Below are positions 27,321 to 36,703 of a stretch of 64,000 nt of DNA, piece by piece (positions within the stretch are counted from its first letter, which is position 1; every line of letters starts with the position of its first letter). The position numbers and the translations under genes are program-made. Source of the stretch: Spirosoma terrae (GTDB taxonomy: Bacteria > Bacteroidota > Bacteroidia > Cytophagales > Spirosomataceae); assembly GCF_010435915.1 (NCBI RefSeq), contig NZ_JAAFZH010000004.1, forward strand, positions 248,001 through 312,000, given 5' to 3'. The notes under the pieces were generated by a model. That model did no database searches, was not told the origin of the DNA, and was given only the letters and a program-made list of their open reading frames with translations.

Positions 27321-29033
27321 CTAATATCGCCAGCTTTTCAGATCGGCATTGGCCGGATGATTAGCCTCGATACGTTTCAGTATTTTGTCGATGTACATCG
27401 TATTATACCGTAATCGGCTGATGTAGTTAGGCTGCGTAGGATCGCCATTCCAGCAATGTTCAGCGCGATCGCCATAGGCTACTTCGCTGCTGGCCGTCGG
27501 ATTTTTCACGCTCTTTAGAAAATCGTCCATCAAATAGACAGCGTTGTTCAGGTAATAGTTATCCATGTCGCCACAATAGATGTGAATCTTACCGGTCACT
27601 TTGGGTCCGAGCGTTTTCCAGTCTCGTCGCAAAATATGCAGCAGATCGTAGCGCTCACGCCAATGGGTTGCTACGTTGGTGTCAATCTCGCCCGTTACTT
27701 TATTCCAGATCCGTTTCGGGTACCCATCTGCCCCTACGGGCGAATAAACCGCTTCCCAAATATCGAACTGGTCGCCCGAACGGGAATGGGTTCCTAATAC
27801 CAGCTCTCGATGGTTCGTCTCTTCTACGGTACATTTGACCTGGCCCAGATAATTCCGTTGGCCCGGACGTGGTGTTCGCCGAAAAGGGCCCTCGGCATAA
27901 TAGGCATTTTTATCTTTATAAAGGTTAAACACGGTATACGCGTCAAAGGCTATCGGATCAGGGCAGGCTGCAAAACAGCCATTAAACTCTTCTGGATAAA
28001 ACACTTGAGCTGCCAGCGCTTCCCAACCACCTGTCGATCCTCCATACGTAAATCGAGCCCAGCCCTGTCCTATCCCCCTAAAACGTTTTTCGATTTCGGG
28101 CAATAGCTCATACATAATAGCATCACCGTAAGGTCCCAGATTCTCAGAGTTCACGGCATACGAATCGTCATAATATGGATTAGCATGCTGAATCTCGACA
28201 ATCAGCATACGCGGAAAATCTTTACTTGTCCATTTTTTATAGAAATCGTATGCTTCCTGAGCCACAATTTTTTTGTAGCCATGAATATGAAATCGCTCAA
28301 CATAGTCGGTCGTGTCCATATTGGCGGGCGGTGGTGTTTCGCTGAAACCGTCAAAATCAGCCGGAAAATGGCCGTGATTAATGCAGATTGGATAACGGGC
28401 TTCTGGATGTTCATCAAAGCCAGCCGGAATTAGCACATGCGCTCCCAGATACATGGGCCGCCCCCAGAACTCGGTCAATCGCTTACTCTGAATTTTGATA
28501 TGTTTAATAAACCTGGTGTCTTTGGGCTCGGGAATAGCCGGATTTACCTGATCCAGACTCACGGCAACGGTTTGTTTGGCTCCCGCCTTTATCGTGATTT
28601 TCTGCGGTTTACTATACAGATTTCCGGGTGCTGTCCGCCAGTTCTGTCCCTCTCCCCTGTCCATTGGCAGTTTTACCGTATGCCCATCGCTACGTTTGAA
28701 GGTTTCGTATTTGTGTAAAACGGCCTGCACGTAGTATTCTCCTGGTACTACGTCTTTCGTGCTACGTTTAGGATAACCGAACGTTGTGCCATCAATGATG
28801 GCTCCCTGACCGGGCTGAAGTCCATCGACATCGACACCAAAAATCTGCGCGGTTTCAACGGCATCGCTTACTTGCTGTCTTGGTTCGGGTGAATTGGTTT
28901 TGGCTATTATCAGCAATACGCGCCCATCGAGTGGCTGCTGAGACTGAGCTCTCGGGAAAGAAACCGAGAATGTTGTTTGAGCGTTGGCAACTAGCGTAAG
29001 CTGCACCAGCAGAAAGAGTATACCGTATTTCAT
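27321..29033 (-). CDS. Secreted esterase-like alpha/beta hydrolase
   Basis: A 570-residue exported protein with signal peptide MKYGILFLLVQLTLVANAQ from the ATG at 29033. The N-terminal 170 residues look like beta-sandwich segments (TFSVSFPRAQSQQPLDGRVLLIIAK). The rest resembles the esterase D fold: RYPICINHGHFP for the oxyanion strand, and GGSTGGWEALAAQVFYPEEF with the nucleophile serine in GGSTGGW (G-x-S-x-G). A late histidine in YGDRAEHCWNG could complete the triad. Substrate unknown. It is convergent with the fucosidase and may act on acylated polysaccharides, which is speculation from context. Confidence 0.75.
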   Translation of the reverse strand: MKYGILFLLVQLTLVANAQTTFSVSFPRAQSQQPLDGRVLLIIAKTNSPEPRQQVSDAVETAQIFGVDVDGLQPGQGAIIDGTTFGYPKRSTKDVVPGEYYVQAVLHKYETFKRSDGHTVKLPMDRGEGQNWRTAPGNLYSKPQKITIKAGAKQTVAVSLDQVNPAIPEPKDTRFIKHIKIQSKRLTEFWGRPMYLGAHVLIPAGFDEHPEARYPICINHGHFPADFDGFSETPPPANMDTTDYVERFHIHGYKKIVAQEAYDFYKKWTSKDFPRMLIVEIQHANPYYDDSYAVNSENLGPYGDAIMYELLPEIEKRFRGIGQGWARFTYGGSTGGWEALAAQVFYPEEFNGCFAACPDPIAFDAYTVFNLYKDKNAYYAEGPFRRTPRPGQRNYLGQVKCTVEETNHRELVLGTHSRSGDQFDIWEAVYSPVGADGYPKRIWNKVTGEIDTNVATHWRERYDLLHILRRDWKTLGPKVTGKIHIYCGDMDNYYLNNAVYLMDDFLKSVKNPTASSEVAYGDRAEHCWNGDPTQPNYISRLRYNTMYIDKILKRIEANHPANADLKSWRY

Positions 29034-29139
29034 GCAAGCGGTCAGGTTGATGATTGATGCGTGAAATCTACTCATTAAGCGGGTAAATTCAAGCGATCAA
29101 TTAGCTGATCTGTACGCATTTGCTGATCCATTAAACGTA

Positions 29140-31248
29140 TTAACTGATACGTCCCCAGTTACTTTCGGTTTGTTTCATACCATCGATATGATTACGAATC
29201 GGTGCATGTTGAGGTAAAACCAGTTCGGGGTCTTCGGATAAAATAGCCTGCGCCGATTCGCGGGCCGCCGTCAGAATGGCTCCATCTTTAGCCAGATCGG
29301 CAATCATCAGATCCATAACCCCACTTTGCTGAGTACCCGTTAAATCGCCAGGCCCACGCAACTGAAGGTCTACGTCTGCAATTTCGAAGCCATTGTTGGT
29401 ACGTACCATCGTTTCGAGCCGGGTTCGCGTGTCGCTACTCAGCTTATAGCCTGTCATCATGATACAGTACGATTGCTCTGCCCCCCGGCCTACGCGACCA
29501 CGCAACTGATGCAACTGCGACAGTCCGAATCGTTCGGCACTTTCGATGACCATCACACTGGCATTCGGTACGTTAACCCCTACTTCAATGACAGTTGTTG
29601 CTACCAGAATCTGTGTTTCGTGCCTGATAAACCGCTGCATTTCATCATCTTTCTCGTAGGGAAGCATTTTCCCGTGCAGAATTCCGATTTCGTATTTCGG
29701 TCTTGGAAAGGCTCGCTGCATGCTCTCATAGCCATCCATCAGATCTTTATAGTCCAGCTTTTCTGACTCTTCAATCAGCGGATACACTACGTACACCTGC
29801 CGCCCAAGCTCGATCTGCTGACGCATAAACCCAAACACCTCCGACCGGTGCTTATCGTATTTGTGCACTGTTTTAATCGGTTTCCGGCCTTTGGGCAACT
29901 CGTCAATAACCGATACGTCAAGATTACCGTACAAAGTCATGGCAAGCGTCCGGGGAATGGGGGTAGCTGTCATGACGAGTATATGTGGCGGAACAGTCTC
30001 GTTTTTGCGCCAAAGCTTAGCCCGCTGTGCAACCCCAAATCGATGCTGTTCGTCGATGATGCAAAGTCCCAGGTTTTTGTACTGAACAGCATCTTCGAGC
30101 AACGCATGCGTTCCAACCAGAATATGCATCTTACCCGACTGCAATTCCTCGTGCAATACCGTCCGACGCTTCTTGTTGGTGGAGCCAGTCAGAATGCCCA
30201 TATTCAGACCCATGGCTTCGGCAAAGGTTTTCAGTCCGTTGTAATGCTGATCGGCCAGAATCTCAGTCGGAGCCATGATACAGGCCTGAGCGCCATTACC
30301 AATCGCCAGCAAACAAGCAATAAAAGCCACAATGGTTTTACCGCTCCCTACGTCTCCCTGCAGAAGCCGGTTCATTTGCTTGCCGGTCAGAAAATCACTG
30401 AAGATTTCCTTGATTACCCGTTGCTGAGCACCCGTCAGTTCGAAAGGCAGTAGCTCATTATAGAAATGCTTGACCAGCGACGTATCGCGAAAAATCTGAC
30501 CGGGAAATTCTTCTTTCTGAATAAGTTTGTTTTTAATCAGCCGTAACTGATTATAGAATAATTCTTCAAACTTTAGCCGACGCTGCGCCTGCTTAAGCCA
30601 ACCCTGGTTCTGGGGTAGGTGGATATTCCACATCGCGTCCCGTTTGCTCGCCAGACGGTATTTCTGAATCAGCTCATCGGGTAATGTTTCGCGAATATGG
30701 GGCCACGATTGCTCCAGCAGGATACGCATTGCTTTGCCAATGGCTTTACTATCCAGATGGCGTTTACGCAGCTTTTCGGTAAGGTTATAAACGGGGAAAA
30801 AGCCTAATTCATGGTCGGCAGCGGTGTTAACATTGTCCATTTCGGGATGCACGATACTAAACTGCCCATTGAATGACTGCGGCTTACCGTAAACAATGTA
30901 TTCGCCATCGCGACGTAACGTTTTTTCGATATACGTAATCCCCTGAAACCAGACAAGGGTCAGCGTACCAGTGCCATCCGTAAACGTACCGACCAGTCGT
31001 TTTTTAGGTCCTTCTCCCTCCAGATACCAATCGCGCAAGCGTCCGCGTACCTGCGCCGACGGCATGGAATCCATTAGCTCGCTAATAGTGTAATAGCGGC
31101 TTCGGTCATCGTAACGGAAAGGATAATACTGAATCAGGTCGCCATAGGTAAACAGATTCAACTCTTTATTGAGTAACTCTGTCCGCTGCGGTCCCAGTCC
31201 TTTCAGATAAAGAAGGGATGTATCAAAAAATGTAGTTCGTTCGGTCAT
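29140..31248 (-). CDS. recG: ATP-dependent DNA helicase RecG
   Basis: Branch-migration helicase of replication fork rescue and recombination, 702 residues, normal length. The N-terminal wedge/OB domain (about 60-170) includes AQVRGRLRDWYLEGEGPKKRLVGTF. Helicase motifs: Walker A LLQGDVGSGKTIVAF, ACIMAPTEILADQHY, the DEQH-type box IDEQHRFGVAQRAKL, VMTATPIPRTLAMTLYGNLDVSVIDELPKGRKP, and the late motifs VIEVGVNVPNASVMVIESAERFGLSQLHQLRGRVGRG with the arginine finger. Single gene; the next minus-strand gene ends 57 bases upstream of the start. Confidence 0.98.
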   Translation of the reverse strand: MTERTTFFDTSLLYLKGLGPQRTELLNKELNLFTYGDLIQYYPFRYDDRSRYYTISELMDSMPSAQVRGRLRDWYLEGEGPKKRLVGTFTDGTGTLTLVWFQGITYIEKTLRRDGEYIVYGKPQSFNGQFSIVHPEMDNVNTAADHELGFFPVYNLTEKLRKRHLDSKAIGKAMRILLEQSWPHIRETLPDELIQKYRLASKRDAMWNIHLPQNQGWLKQAQRRLKFEELFYNQLRLIKNKLIQKEEFPGQIFRDTSLVKHFYNELLPFELTGAQQRVIKEIFSDFLTGKQMNRLLQGDVGSGKTIVAFIACLLAIGNGAQACIMAPTEILADQHYNGLKTFAEAMGLNMGILTGSTNKKRRTVLHEELQSGKMHILVGTHALLEDAVQYKNLGLCIIDEQHRFGVAQRAKLWRKNETVPPHILVMTATPIPRTLAMTLYGNLDVSVIDELPKGRKPIKTVHKYDKHRSEVFGFMRQQIELGRQVYVVYPLIEESEKLDYKDLMDGYESMQRAFPRPKYEIGILHGKMLPYEKDDEMQRFIRHETQILVATTVIEVGVNVPNASVMVIESAERFGLSQLHQLRGRVGRGAEQSYCIMMTGYKLSSDTRTRLETMVRTNNGFEIADVDLQLRGPGDLTGTQQSGVMDLMIADLAKDGAILTAARESAQAILSEDPELVLPQHAPIRNHIDGMKQTESNWGRIS

Positions 31249-31305
31249 AGCAGACCCAGCCTGGATTGACCAAAATTAAGCATTTCTGCCGAAATAGAAA
31301 GGTTT

Positions 31306-32733
31306 CTACTCGTAATCCTTGACCTTGCTGATACCAAAAGCAAAGCCGGCGTAAACATCCAGCCCTCTTGGTTTAATACCATTCGAGTTATTCCCGATCA
31401 ATCCCAGAAAGTTATCTGTTCCCAACCAACCTGGCCCGATACGTATCGATGCCCCGGCTGTTACGCCCCGATTCAGATACGCAATCGGAAGAGACAGACT
31501 TATCCAGCGGGTATCGTAGCGAGGTATAACCGCCACTATGGTAGGCTGGTGAGTAGCCAGGGCGTTGACCGATCGAATGTCCTGCAAATAGGTAAAGTTG
31601 ATTCCAAAACCGTCAGGTGCCTGATAATCGGCCATTAGGTTTAACGAGGTTGGCAAACCAGTTCTGAAACTGGTTTTATCGGGACTACGCCCTGTATTCA
31701 GCTTTTCCTGAATAACCCGCGCAATATCTTCCACCCCGCCAATATTATTAAAGTCACTACCACTAAACTGAACCGGATTTTGCCCGATCGCTGAATAGGC
31801 ATATTCCTGGCCAGTATATGTCAGGCCGCCGATATCCGTTATGGCAACACCTAGTTGCAAGGCCGGGCTATCGCTGTCATATTGACTCACATAGGTCATT
31901 CCAATATCAAACCCAATTCCTTTTCCGGGGGCCGACGTACTGAACAACGTTCGGGGGTTTATAGTACGTCCCTGCAGGAAGCTGGTATAGGCCAACGTAG
32001 CATCGAGCCGAGTTACCTCCATTACCGCACTATTGATGTTGTTGGGGTCCTGTACGATCCGATAATCCATCCCCCTATTGATAATGTGCTGCGCGTTGTA
32101 CCCTAATAAAAGCTTCGCTGTGGCTCCTAACAATAATTTTTCACCATCTCCTTCCCAAAGGGTACCGGCGTAGGTAAATCCAAGTTCAGCGAACGTATTG
32201 GTATTGGCACTAAATTTATTGTTAGTGGTAGGAATACTATACAGCGCCCGATCGACCAGACTCGCTCTGAACGCGGATAGAATCTCCTCCGAAGCACCGA
32301 AAATCTGCCCAACCGCCCGGAACCGGGACGTAAAGGCAATAGCAGATCGATCAGTAGGTTTAATTAATAACGCAGGTCCACGAACTTCTCCCATTATGGT
32401 CCCATTTTTAGGGTTACCATCGAGAATCTCTTTCGTATACGATGACTGAAATTGAAGTTCGCCATTCGGACCTTTGTACTGAGCCGGTACGTTTCCACTT
32501 ACCAACCGGAGCAACGAAAACGGCGCCTGATACCGAACGTAATTGTTATTGACATGCGCAACTCCCGTTGCTACGTTAAGATATAACCGGGATGGAGAAT
32601 CGGCAGCAAGGGCAGGATTAATATAGAGTCGATTCGTGCCCCCGTATCGGCTCGTTGAGATACCAAGAAGATTCTGAGCGATACTGTCCGCACGTATCAG
32701 GATAAAAAATAAAAAAGCAAGCAAATACTTCAT
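31306..32733 (-). CDS. DUF5723 family outer-membrane protein
   Basis: A 475-residue exported protein with signal peptide (1-19, ending SIAQ). The start of the mature part, NLLGISTSRYGGTNRLYINPALAADSPSRLYLNV, matches the DUF5723 pattern of Bacteroidota: a predicted barrel related to PorP/SprF and OmpP1-like proteins. Strand-like stretches recur to the end (GLDVYAGFAFGISKVKDYE). No function is established for the family. It is upstream of recG on the same strand, but with separate biology. Confidence 0.78.
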   Translation of the reverse strand: MKYLLAFLFFILIRADSIAQNLLGISTSRYGGTNRLYINPALAADSPSRLYLNVATGVAHVNNNYVRYQAPFSLLRLVSGNVPAQYKGPNGELQFQSSYTKEILDGNPKNGTIMGEVRGPALLIKPTDRSAIAFTSRFRAVGQIFGASEEILSAFRASLVDRALYSIPTTNNKFSANTNTFAELGFTYAGTLWEGDGEKLLLGATAKLLLGYNAQHIINRGMDYRIVQDPNNINSAVMEVTRLDATLAYTSFLQGRTINPRTLFSTSAPGKGIGFDIGMTYVSQYDSDSPALQLGVAITDIGGLTYTGQEYAYSAIGQNPVQFSGSDFNNIGGVEDIARVIQEKLNTGRSPDKTSFRTGLPTSLNLMADYQAPDGFGINFTYLQDIRSVNALATHQPTIVAVIPRYDTRWISLSLPIAYLNRGVTAGASIRIGPGWLGTDNFLGLIGNNSNGIKPRGLDVYAGFAFGISKVKDYE

Positions 32734-32899
32734 GCAGTCACGGTTTGAATGGTAGAGTGTCCTGCAAAGTAAACGCCAATCTGTGCCGCTGGTTTACTAC
32801 TCAGCGAATAATTCTGATTTAGTGGAATGAAAAATCCGTTGACTCGGCTGCTATCTCGCAACAAAATCAACGGATTATATCAATACGAACGGAGTATTT

Positions 32900-33502
32900 T
32901 TACACGCCCTCTGCCTCTACCGTTTTCACTTCCGGCACCAGACGAGTCAGTAAATTTTCTATTCCTGCTTTCAGCGTTAATGTCGATGATGGGCAGCCGC
33001 TGCATGATCCCTGCAACAGCACTTTTACGGTACCGCTAGGCTCATCGAAGGAATAAAAATTGATGGCGCCACCATCCGATTCAACCGCCGGACGGATGTA
33101 CTGATCGAGAACCGCTTTGATTTTTTGCACCGTCTCCGAATCCATATCCAGTTTGGTGGTATTGGCATCCATTGTACGCTGGGCAAAAACCGGCTTCTGT
33201 TCACCAAAATACTCTTTCAGGAACAGTTTCACCTCAAACATCACGTCATCCCAATCGGTCTCATCGTCTTTCGTGATGGTGATGAAGTTACCGGAAATAA
33301 ATACCCGACGCACGAAATCAAAACCAAACAGGTTCACAGCCAACGGAGATGCTTTTCCATCGAGAAGTGCATCAGCCGGTGTTGCATAGTCAAAGGATAA
33401 TCCAGAAGGTACCAACTCAAAGTTTACGACAAACTTCATGGAGTTTGGGTTGGGGCTTCCTTCTGTGAAAATAGATACGGGACGATTCAGCGTAGGATTC
33501 AT
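32900..33502 (-). CDS. nfu: NifU-like Fe-S scaffold/carrier (Nfu type)
   Basis: A 200-residue Fe-S cluster carrier. The N-terminal Nfu_N domain (about 8-95) is seen in NPNSMKFVVNFELVPSG and the SPLAVNLFGFDFVRRVFISGNFITITKD segment. The C-terminal NifU domain (about 118-195) contains IRPAVESDGGAINFYSF and the cluster-binding CSGCPSSTLTL (CxxC). It passes 4Fe-4S clusters to target apoproteins. Single gene, 140 bases from the rpmA terminator region. Confidence 0.95.
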   Translation of the reverse strand: MNPTLNRPVSIFTEGSPNPNSMKFVVNFELVPSGLSFDYATPADALLDGKASPLAVNLFGFDFVRRVFISGNFITITKDDETDWDDVMFEVKLFLKEYFGEQKPVFAQRTMDANTTKLDMDSETVQKIKAVLDQYIRPAVESDGGAINFYSFDEPSGTVKVLLQGSCSGCPSSTLTLKAGIENLLTRLVPEVKTVEAEGV

Positions 33503-33591
33503 TATTAAAAAGTTTTCAGTCTACCAGTTATCGAGTGTGGCTTCTGGTATGGGTAACAGCCATCCTTTTGTTTTAGTTTTTGTCTAAATAA

Positions 33592-33623
33592 AAAGCCCGT
33601 TTGGAATTCTCCAAACGGGCTTT
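33592..33623 (-). terminator. Terminator of the rplU-rpmA operon
   Basis: Arms 33592-33604 and 33611-33623 pair over 13 bp around a six-base loop. On the minus strand it is followed by UUUUAUUU, closing the rpmA transcript. Confidence 0.85.
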
Positions 33624-33644
33624 CATTGTGTATGTTATCAGCAA

Positions 33645-33941
33645 TTAAGCTACTACTTCAACAGGAGCTGTTTCAACGGCTGATGGACCAGCAGGGATAA
33701 TATCTACGTAAGACCGATTATCACGACCTGGACGGAATTTTACTACGCCATCGACTAACGCGAATAACGTAAAGTCTTTGCCCAAACCAACGTTTTTGCC
33801 GGGATGGTGCTTTGTGCCACGCTGACGAATAATGATATTCCCAGCAATAGCAGACTGACCGCCGAACAATTTAACACCTAAGCGCTTGCTTATCGAGTCG
33901 CGGCCGTTTTTGGAACTACCTACACCTTTCTTGTGTGCCAT
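33645..33941 (-). CDS. rpmA: 50S ribosomal protein L27
   Basis: Large-subunit protein near the peptidyl transferase centre, 98 residues. The N-terminus [29 protein letters not shown] is the canonical L27 sequence, without the extra cleaved N-terminal peptide seen in Firmicutes. The C-terminal tail ([15 protein letters not shown]) is longer than in E. coli. It follows rplU on the same strand; the 93-base gap between them is occupied by an unusual repeat element. Confidence 0.98.
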   Translation of the reverse strand: MAHKKGVGSSKNGRDSISKRLGVKLFGGQSAIAGNIIIRQRGTKHHPGKNVGLGKDFTLFALVDGVVKFRPGRDNRSYVDIIPAGPSAVETAPVEVVA

Positions 33942-33951
33942 TTTCTTTTAA

Positions 33952-34034
33952 GAGTTTTCAGTTTGTAAGTTTTCGGTTTACAGCAAAAGACAGTTTGACA
34001 ACTGAAAACTGTAAACTAAAGAACTGTAAACTTT
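33952..34034. repeat. Heptad-type inverted repeat between rplU and rpmA
   Basis: The left part carries TTTTCAG, TTTGTAA, GTTTTCG and GTTTACAG units, and the right part their complements (AACTGAAAACTGTAAACT), so the whole can fold back. The same unit family is found at 40084-40130, 41031-41158 and, shorter, at 35838-35852 and 59131-59157. Its presence inside a ribosomal-protein operon suggests it is tolerated in transcripts. Confidence 0.65.
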
Positions 34035-34352
34035 TTACAGAGTAATATCTTCGATCAGAACTTTGGTCAGATACTGACGGTGACCATTTTTCTTTTTGTA
34101 GCCTTTACGACGCTTCTTCTTGAAGACGATAACTTTTTCGCCTTTCAGATGCTCAACGATTTTGGCCGTTACTGTTGCTCCTGCAACGGTGGGTGCACCT
34201 ACGGTGATGCTACCTTCGTTATCAACAAGGAGAACTTTCACCTTGTCGGAGGCAAGCGCAGCGTCCACATCGCCTTCTAACCGGTGGGTATAGATAGAAC
34301 GACCTTTCTGGATCTTGAATTGCTGCCCTGCGATCTCTACGATTGCGTACAT
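34035..34352 (-). CDS. rplU: 50S ribosomal protein L21
   Basis: Large-subunit rRNA-binding protein of 105 residues. The ATG at 34352 gives MYAIVEIAGQQFKIQKG, the universal L21 N-terminus; the longer frame adds ten implausible residues. KEKVIVFKKKRRKGYKKKNGHRQYLT-like basic residues near the C-terminus contact 23S rRNA. First gene of the rplU-rpmA operon. Confidence 0.98.
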   Translation of the reverse strand: MYAIVEIAGQQFKIQKGRSIYTHRLEGDVDAALASDKVKVLLVDNEGSITVGAPTVAGATVTAKIVEHLKGEKVIVFKKKRRKGYKKKNGHRQYLTKVLIEDITL

Positions 34353-34452
34353 GTTTATGTATAAATTGGAAATGAGGTGCAAAAGTAAGGTTTTTTCTAT
34401 ATAGACGCAATACGTTTGCCTTCATTTTAAAAGTGTTAGAAGCAAAATTGCG

Positions 34453-34902
34453 CTAAAAAGGGAGCTTAAGTGATGTTTGAATCAGATTAGTAGCGCACTT
34501 GGCGACAATTTTGCCATCAGCCGCCACAATCTGGCCTTCGCCGTGAATAATATTTTTACCCTCGCGAACGATCCGGGCCGTTGCGGTAATCACATCACCC
34601 AGCCGGGCAGCGTGTAAAAAATCGACCGACAAGTTCACCGATGTGTAGGCATATTCCCGACCCAGCGTAAACACAGTCGCCCCAATGAGGTCGTCCAGAA
34701 TAGCCGCTGCTGCTCCGCCATGCAGTACGCCCGCCGGATTAGTCAGGTCTTCCCGAACAATATACTCTGCTACCAGCCTGCCATAGTCTGCTTCCCGAAG
34801 CGTTCCATTCAACCAGCGACCAAGTGGTGAGATGCTTGTTCGCATATCGACACCGATCTGCGAACGAAAAAAATCAAGCCGTGGGTTATTTAAATTGTCC
34901 AT
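34453..34902 (-). CDS. PaaI-type hotdog thioesterase
   Basis: A 149-residue acyl-CoA thioesterase of the hotdog fold, PaaI/YbgC-like. The catalytic region is GVLHGGAAAAILDDLIGATVF, with the HGG and conserved Asp (DD) of the 4HBT_2 family, and the central strand AYTSVNLSVDFLHAARLGD. It hydrolyses an unidentified aryl- or acyl-CoA. The ATG at 34902 is preferred over a TTG three codons upstream. Divergent from the phosphosulfolactate synthase-like gene by about 130 bases. Confidence 0.88.
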   Translation of the reverse strand: MDNLNNPRLDFFRSQIGVDMRTSISPLGRWLNGTLREADYGRLVAEYIVREDLTNPAGVLHGGAAAAILDDLIGATVFTLGREYAYTSVNLSVDFLHAARLGDVITATARIVREGKNIIHGEGQIVAADGKIVAKCATNLIQTSLKLPF

Positions 34903-35032
34903 ATCCAACAAAAATAGTACAAAACACAGCTATATCCCGACCAAAGGCTACTATTTATGGACTTTCTTGGGAGGTTATCAGGAGTTATACTACTTTTGGG
35001 GCAATTTTACAATGCCTTTTTGACCATTAGGA

Positions 35033-35794
35033 ATGAATTATACGCTTACGCAACTTCCCGAACGGACCAGCAAGCCACGCCAAAGCGGCTTGACGATGGT
35101 TATGGACAAGGGATTGAGCATCCGTGAGGTTGAGGATTTTTTATCTACCTCAGCCGATCATGCTGACATCATCAAACTAGGTTGGGCCACTTCGTTCGTA
35201 ACACCCAATCTTAAGGATAAACTCGCGGTTTATCGCTCAGCCAATTTGCCGGTTTATTTCGGCGGTACTTTATTCGAAGCATTCGTTGTTCGAAATCAAT
35301 TCGACGACTATCGAAAACTGCTCGATAAGTACGGTATGGAATATGCCGAAGTTTCGGATGGGTCAATCGAGATGGCTCAGGACGAAAAATGTGAGTATAT
35401 CAGCAAACTGGCCACGCAGGTTACTGTACTTTCAGAAGTTGGATCAAAGGATGAAGCTAAAATCATCCCTCCTTACAAATGGATTCAGCTGATGAAAGCT
35501 GAATTGCAGGCAGGGGCCTGGAAAGTTATTGGTGAAGCTCGCGAAGGTGGAACAGTCGGTCTTTTCCGTTCCAGCGGGGAAGTTCGCCAGGGTTTGGTCG
35601 AAGAAATTCTGACTCAGGTTCCTTTTGAGAGCATTCTGTGGGAAGCTCCTCAGAAAGAACAGCAGGTCTGGTTCGTAAAACTACTGGGTGCCAATGTGAA
35701 TCTGGGCAACATTGCGCCACACGAGGTAATTCCGCTGGAAACCATCCGGTTAGGTCTACGGGGCGATACATTTATGCATTTTCTGGATAAATAG
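35033..35794 (+). CDS. ComA-like phosphosulfolactate synthase family protein
   Basis: A 253-residue TIM-barrel protein of the ComA family, which adds sulfite to phosphoenolpyruvate to give (2R)-phospho-3-sulfolactate. Visible motifs: GLTMVMDKGLSIREVEDFL, the metal or substrate-binding DIIKLGWATSFV, LPVYFGGTLFEAF, EVSDGSIEM, SEVGSKDEAKIIPPYKW and ARESGGTVGLF-like EAREGGTVGLF. ComA was described for coenzyme M in methanogens; in Bacteroidota it could feed sulfonate metabolites such as sulfonolipid headgroups. That role is inferred; no coenzyme M genes are nearby. dedA follows 67 bases later. Confidence 0.88.
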   Translation: MNYTLTQLPERTSKPRQSGLTMVMDKGLSIREVEDFLSTSADHADIIKLGWATSFVTPNLKDKLAVYRSANLPVYFGGTLFEAFVVRNQFDDYRKLLDKYGMEYAEVSDGSIEMAQDEKCEYISKLATQVTVLSEVGSKDEAKIIPPYKWIQLMKAELQAGAWKVIGEAREGGTVGLFRSSGEVRQGLVEEILTQVPFESILWEAPQKEQQVWFVKLLGANVNLGNIAPHEVIPLETIRLGLRGDTFMHFLDK

Positions 35795-35861
35795 TCTATT
35801 GTTTTGCTGGTATCGGCACATTTTTCTTCACCCGGTACTGAAAACTGAAAAACACTGTTCC

Positions 35862-36515
35862 ATGGAACTTATTAAATCATTGCTAGATTTCCTGCTCCAT
35901 CTTGATCGCTATCTCGATGCATGGGCCAACGATTATGGCGTGCTCTTATATGCCATTCTGTTTCTCATTGTTTTCACAGAAACAGGCCTTATCGTGATGC
36001 CTTTGCTCCCTGGCGATTCGTTGCTTTTTGCGGCAGGGGCTTTAGCAGCTCGCCCAACCAATGAGTTAAGTGTCTGGGTTATTATTCCCCTGCTTATCGT
36101 GGCAGCATTGATGGGTGATAATGTCAACTATTTTGTCGGTAAGTTTCTGGGCAACCGAATTAAAATGCAGGAACGAATACTGTTTTTTAAGCGGGAATAC
36201 ATTGCTGAAACCGAAAAGTTCTACGCCAAACACGGCGGCCGAACGGTGATTATCGCTCGTTTTATTCCAATAGTGCGCACCATAGCGCCGTTTGTGGCCG
36301 GAGCCGGTAGCATGAACTACGGTACCTATATCCGCTTCTGCATTATTGGCGCCGTTTTATGGGTGGTTAGCATTGCGCTGCTTGGCTATTTCTTCGGCAA
36401 CTTCCCGATCGTGCAAAAGAACTTCGAACTGGTTGTCTTTGGCATCGTCGGCTTATCGGTAATGCCAATCATTTTTGGTGCTCTGAAGAAACGATTCAGC
36501 AATTCAGCCGCTTAA
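35862..36515 (+). CDS. DedA family membrane protein
   Basis: A 217-residue inner-membrane protein with about five helices. DedA proteins are now linked to flipping of undecaprenyl phosphate or phospholipids. Hallmarks: FTETGLIVMPLLPGDSLLFAAGALAA with the conserved acidic residue and PGD, and FARFIPIVRT-like IARFIPIVRTIAPFVAGAGSMNY. ATG 35862 was chosen since the extra 21 residues upstream fall in a non-conserved, intergenic-like stretch with a heptad-type repeat. A perfect 30-bp hairpin follows. Confidence 0.93.
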   Translation: MELIKSLLDFLLHLDRYLDAWANDYGVLLYAILFLIVFTETGLIVMPLLPGDSLLFAAGALAARPTNELSVWVIIPLLIVAALMGDNVNYFVGKFLGNRIKMQERILFFKREYIAETEKFYAKHGGRTVIIARFIPIVRTIAPFVAGAGSMNYGTYIRFCIIGAVLWVVSIALLGYFFGNFPIVQKNFELVVFGIVGLSVMPIIFGALKKRFSNSAA

Positions 36516-36529
36516 GCACTAATCGTATT

Positions 36530-36598
36530 ACGTTACGTTCTAAACGAGAAAACGGGCTTGAAGCCCGTTTTCTCGTTTAGAACGTAACGTCTTTTTTT
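36530..36598 (+). terminator. Perfect 30-bp hairpin and T run after dedA
   Basis: Arms 36530-36559 and 36561-36590 are exact inverse complements over 30 bases with a single central base, then C and seven T. The outer end of the stem reads ACGTTACGTTC. The T run makes it a terminator for rightward transcription; its length is far above what termination needs. Confidence 0.88.
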
Positions 36599-36703
36599 AC
36601 GTAGATTTTGACCTGTCATCCGTTACTTTCGTCAGCATATGGACCAATATAGCCTTACATTTGCTCAATCAATTGAAGTCTTTTGTCAATCCACTTAACA
36701 GAC

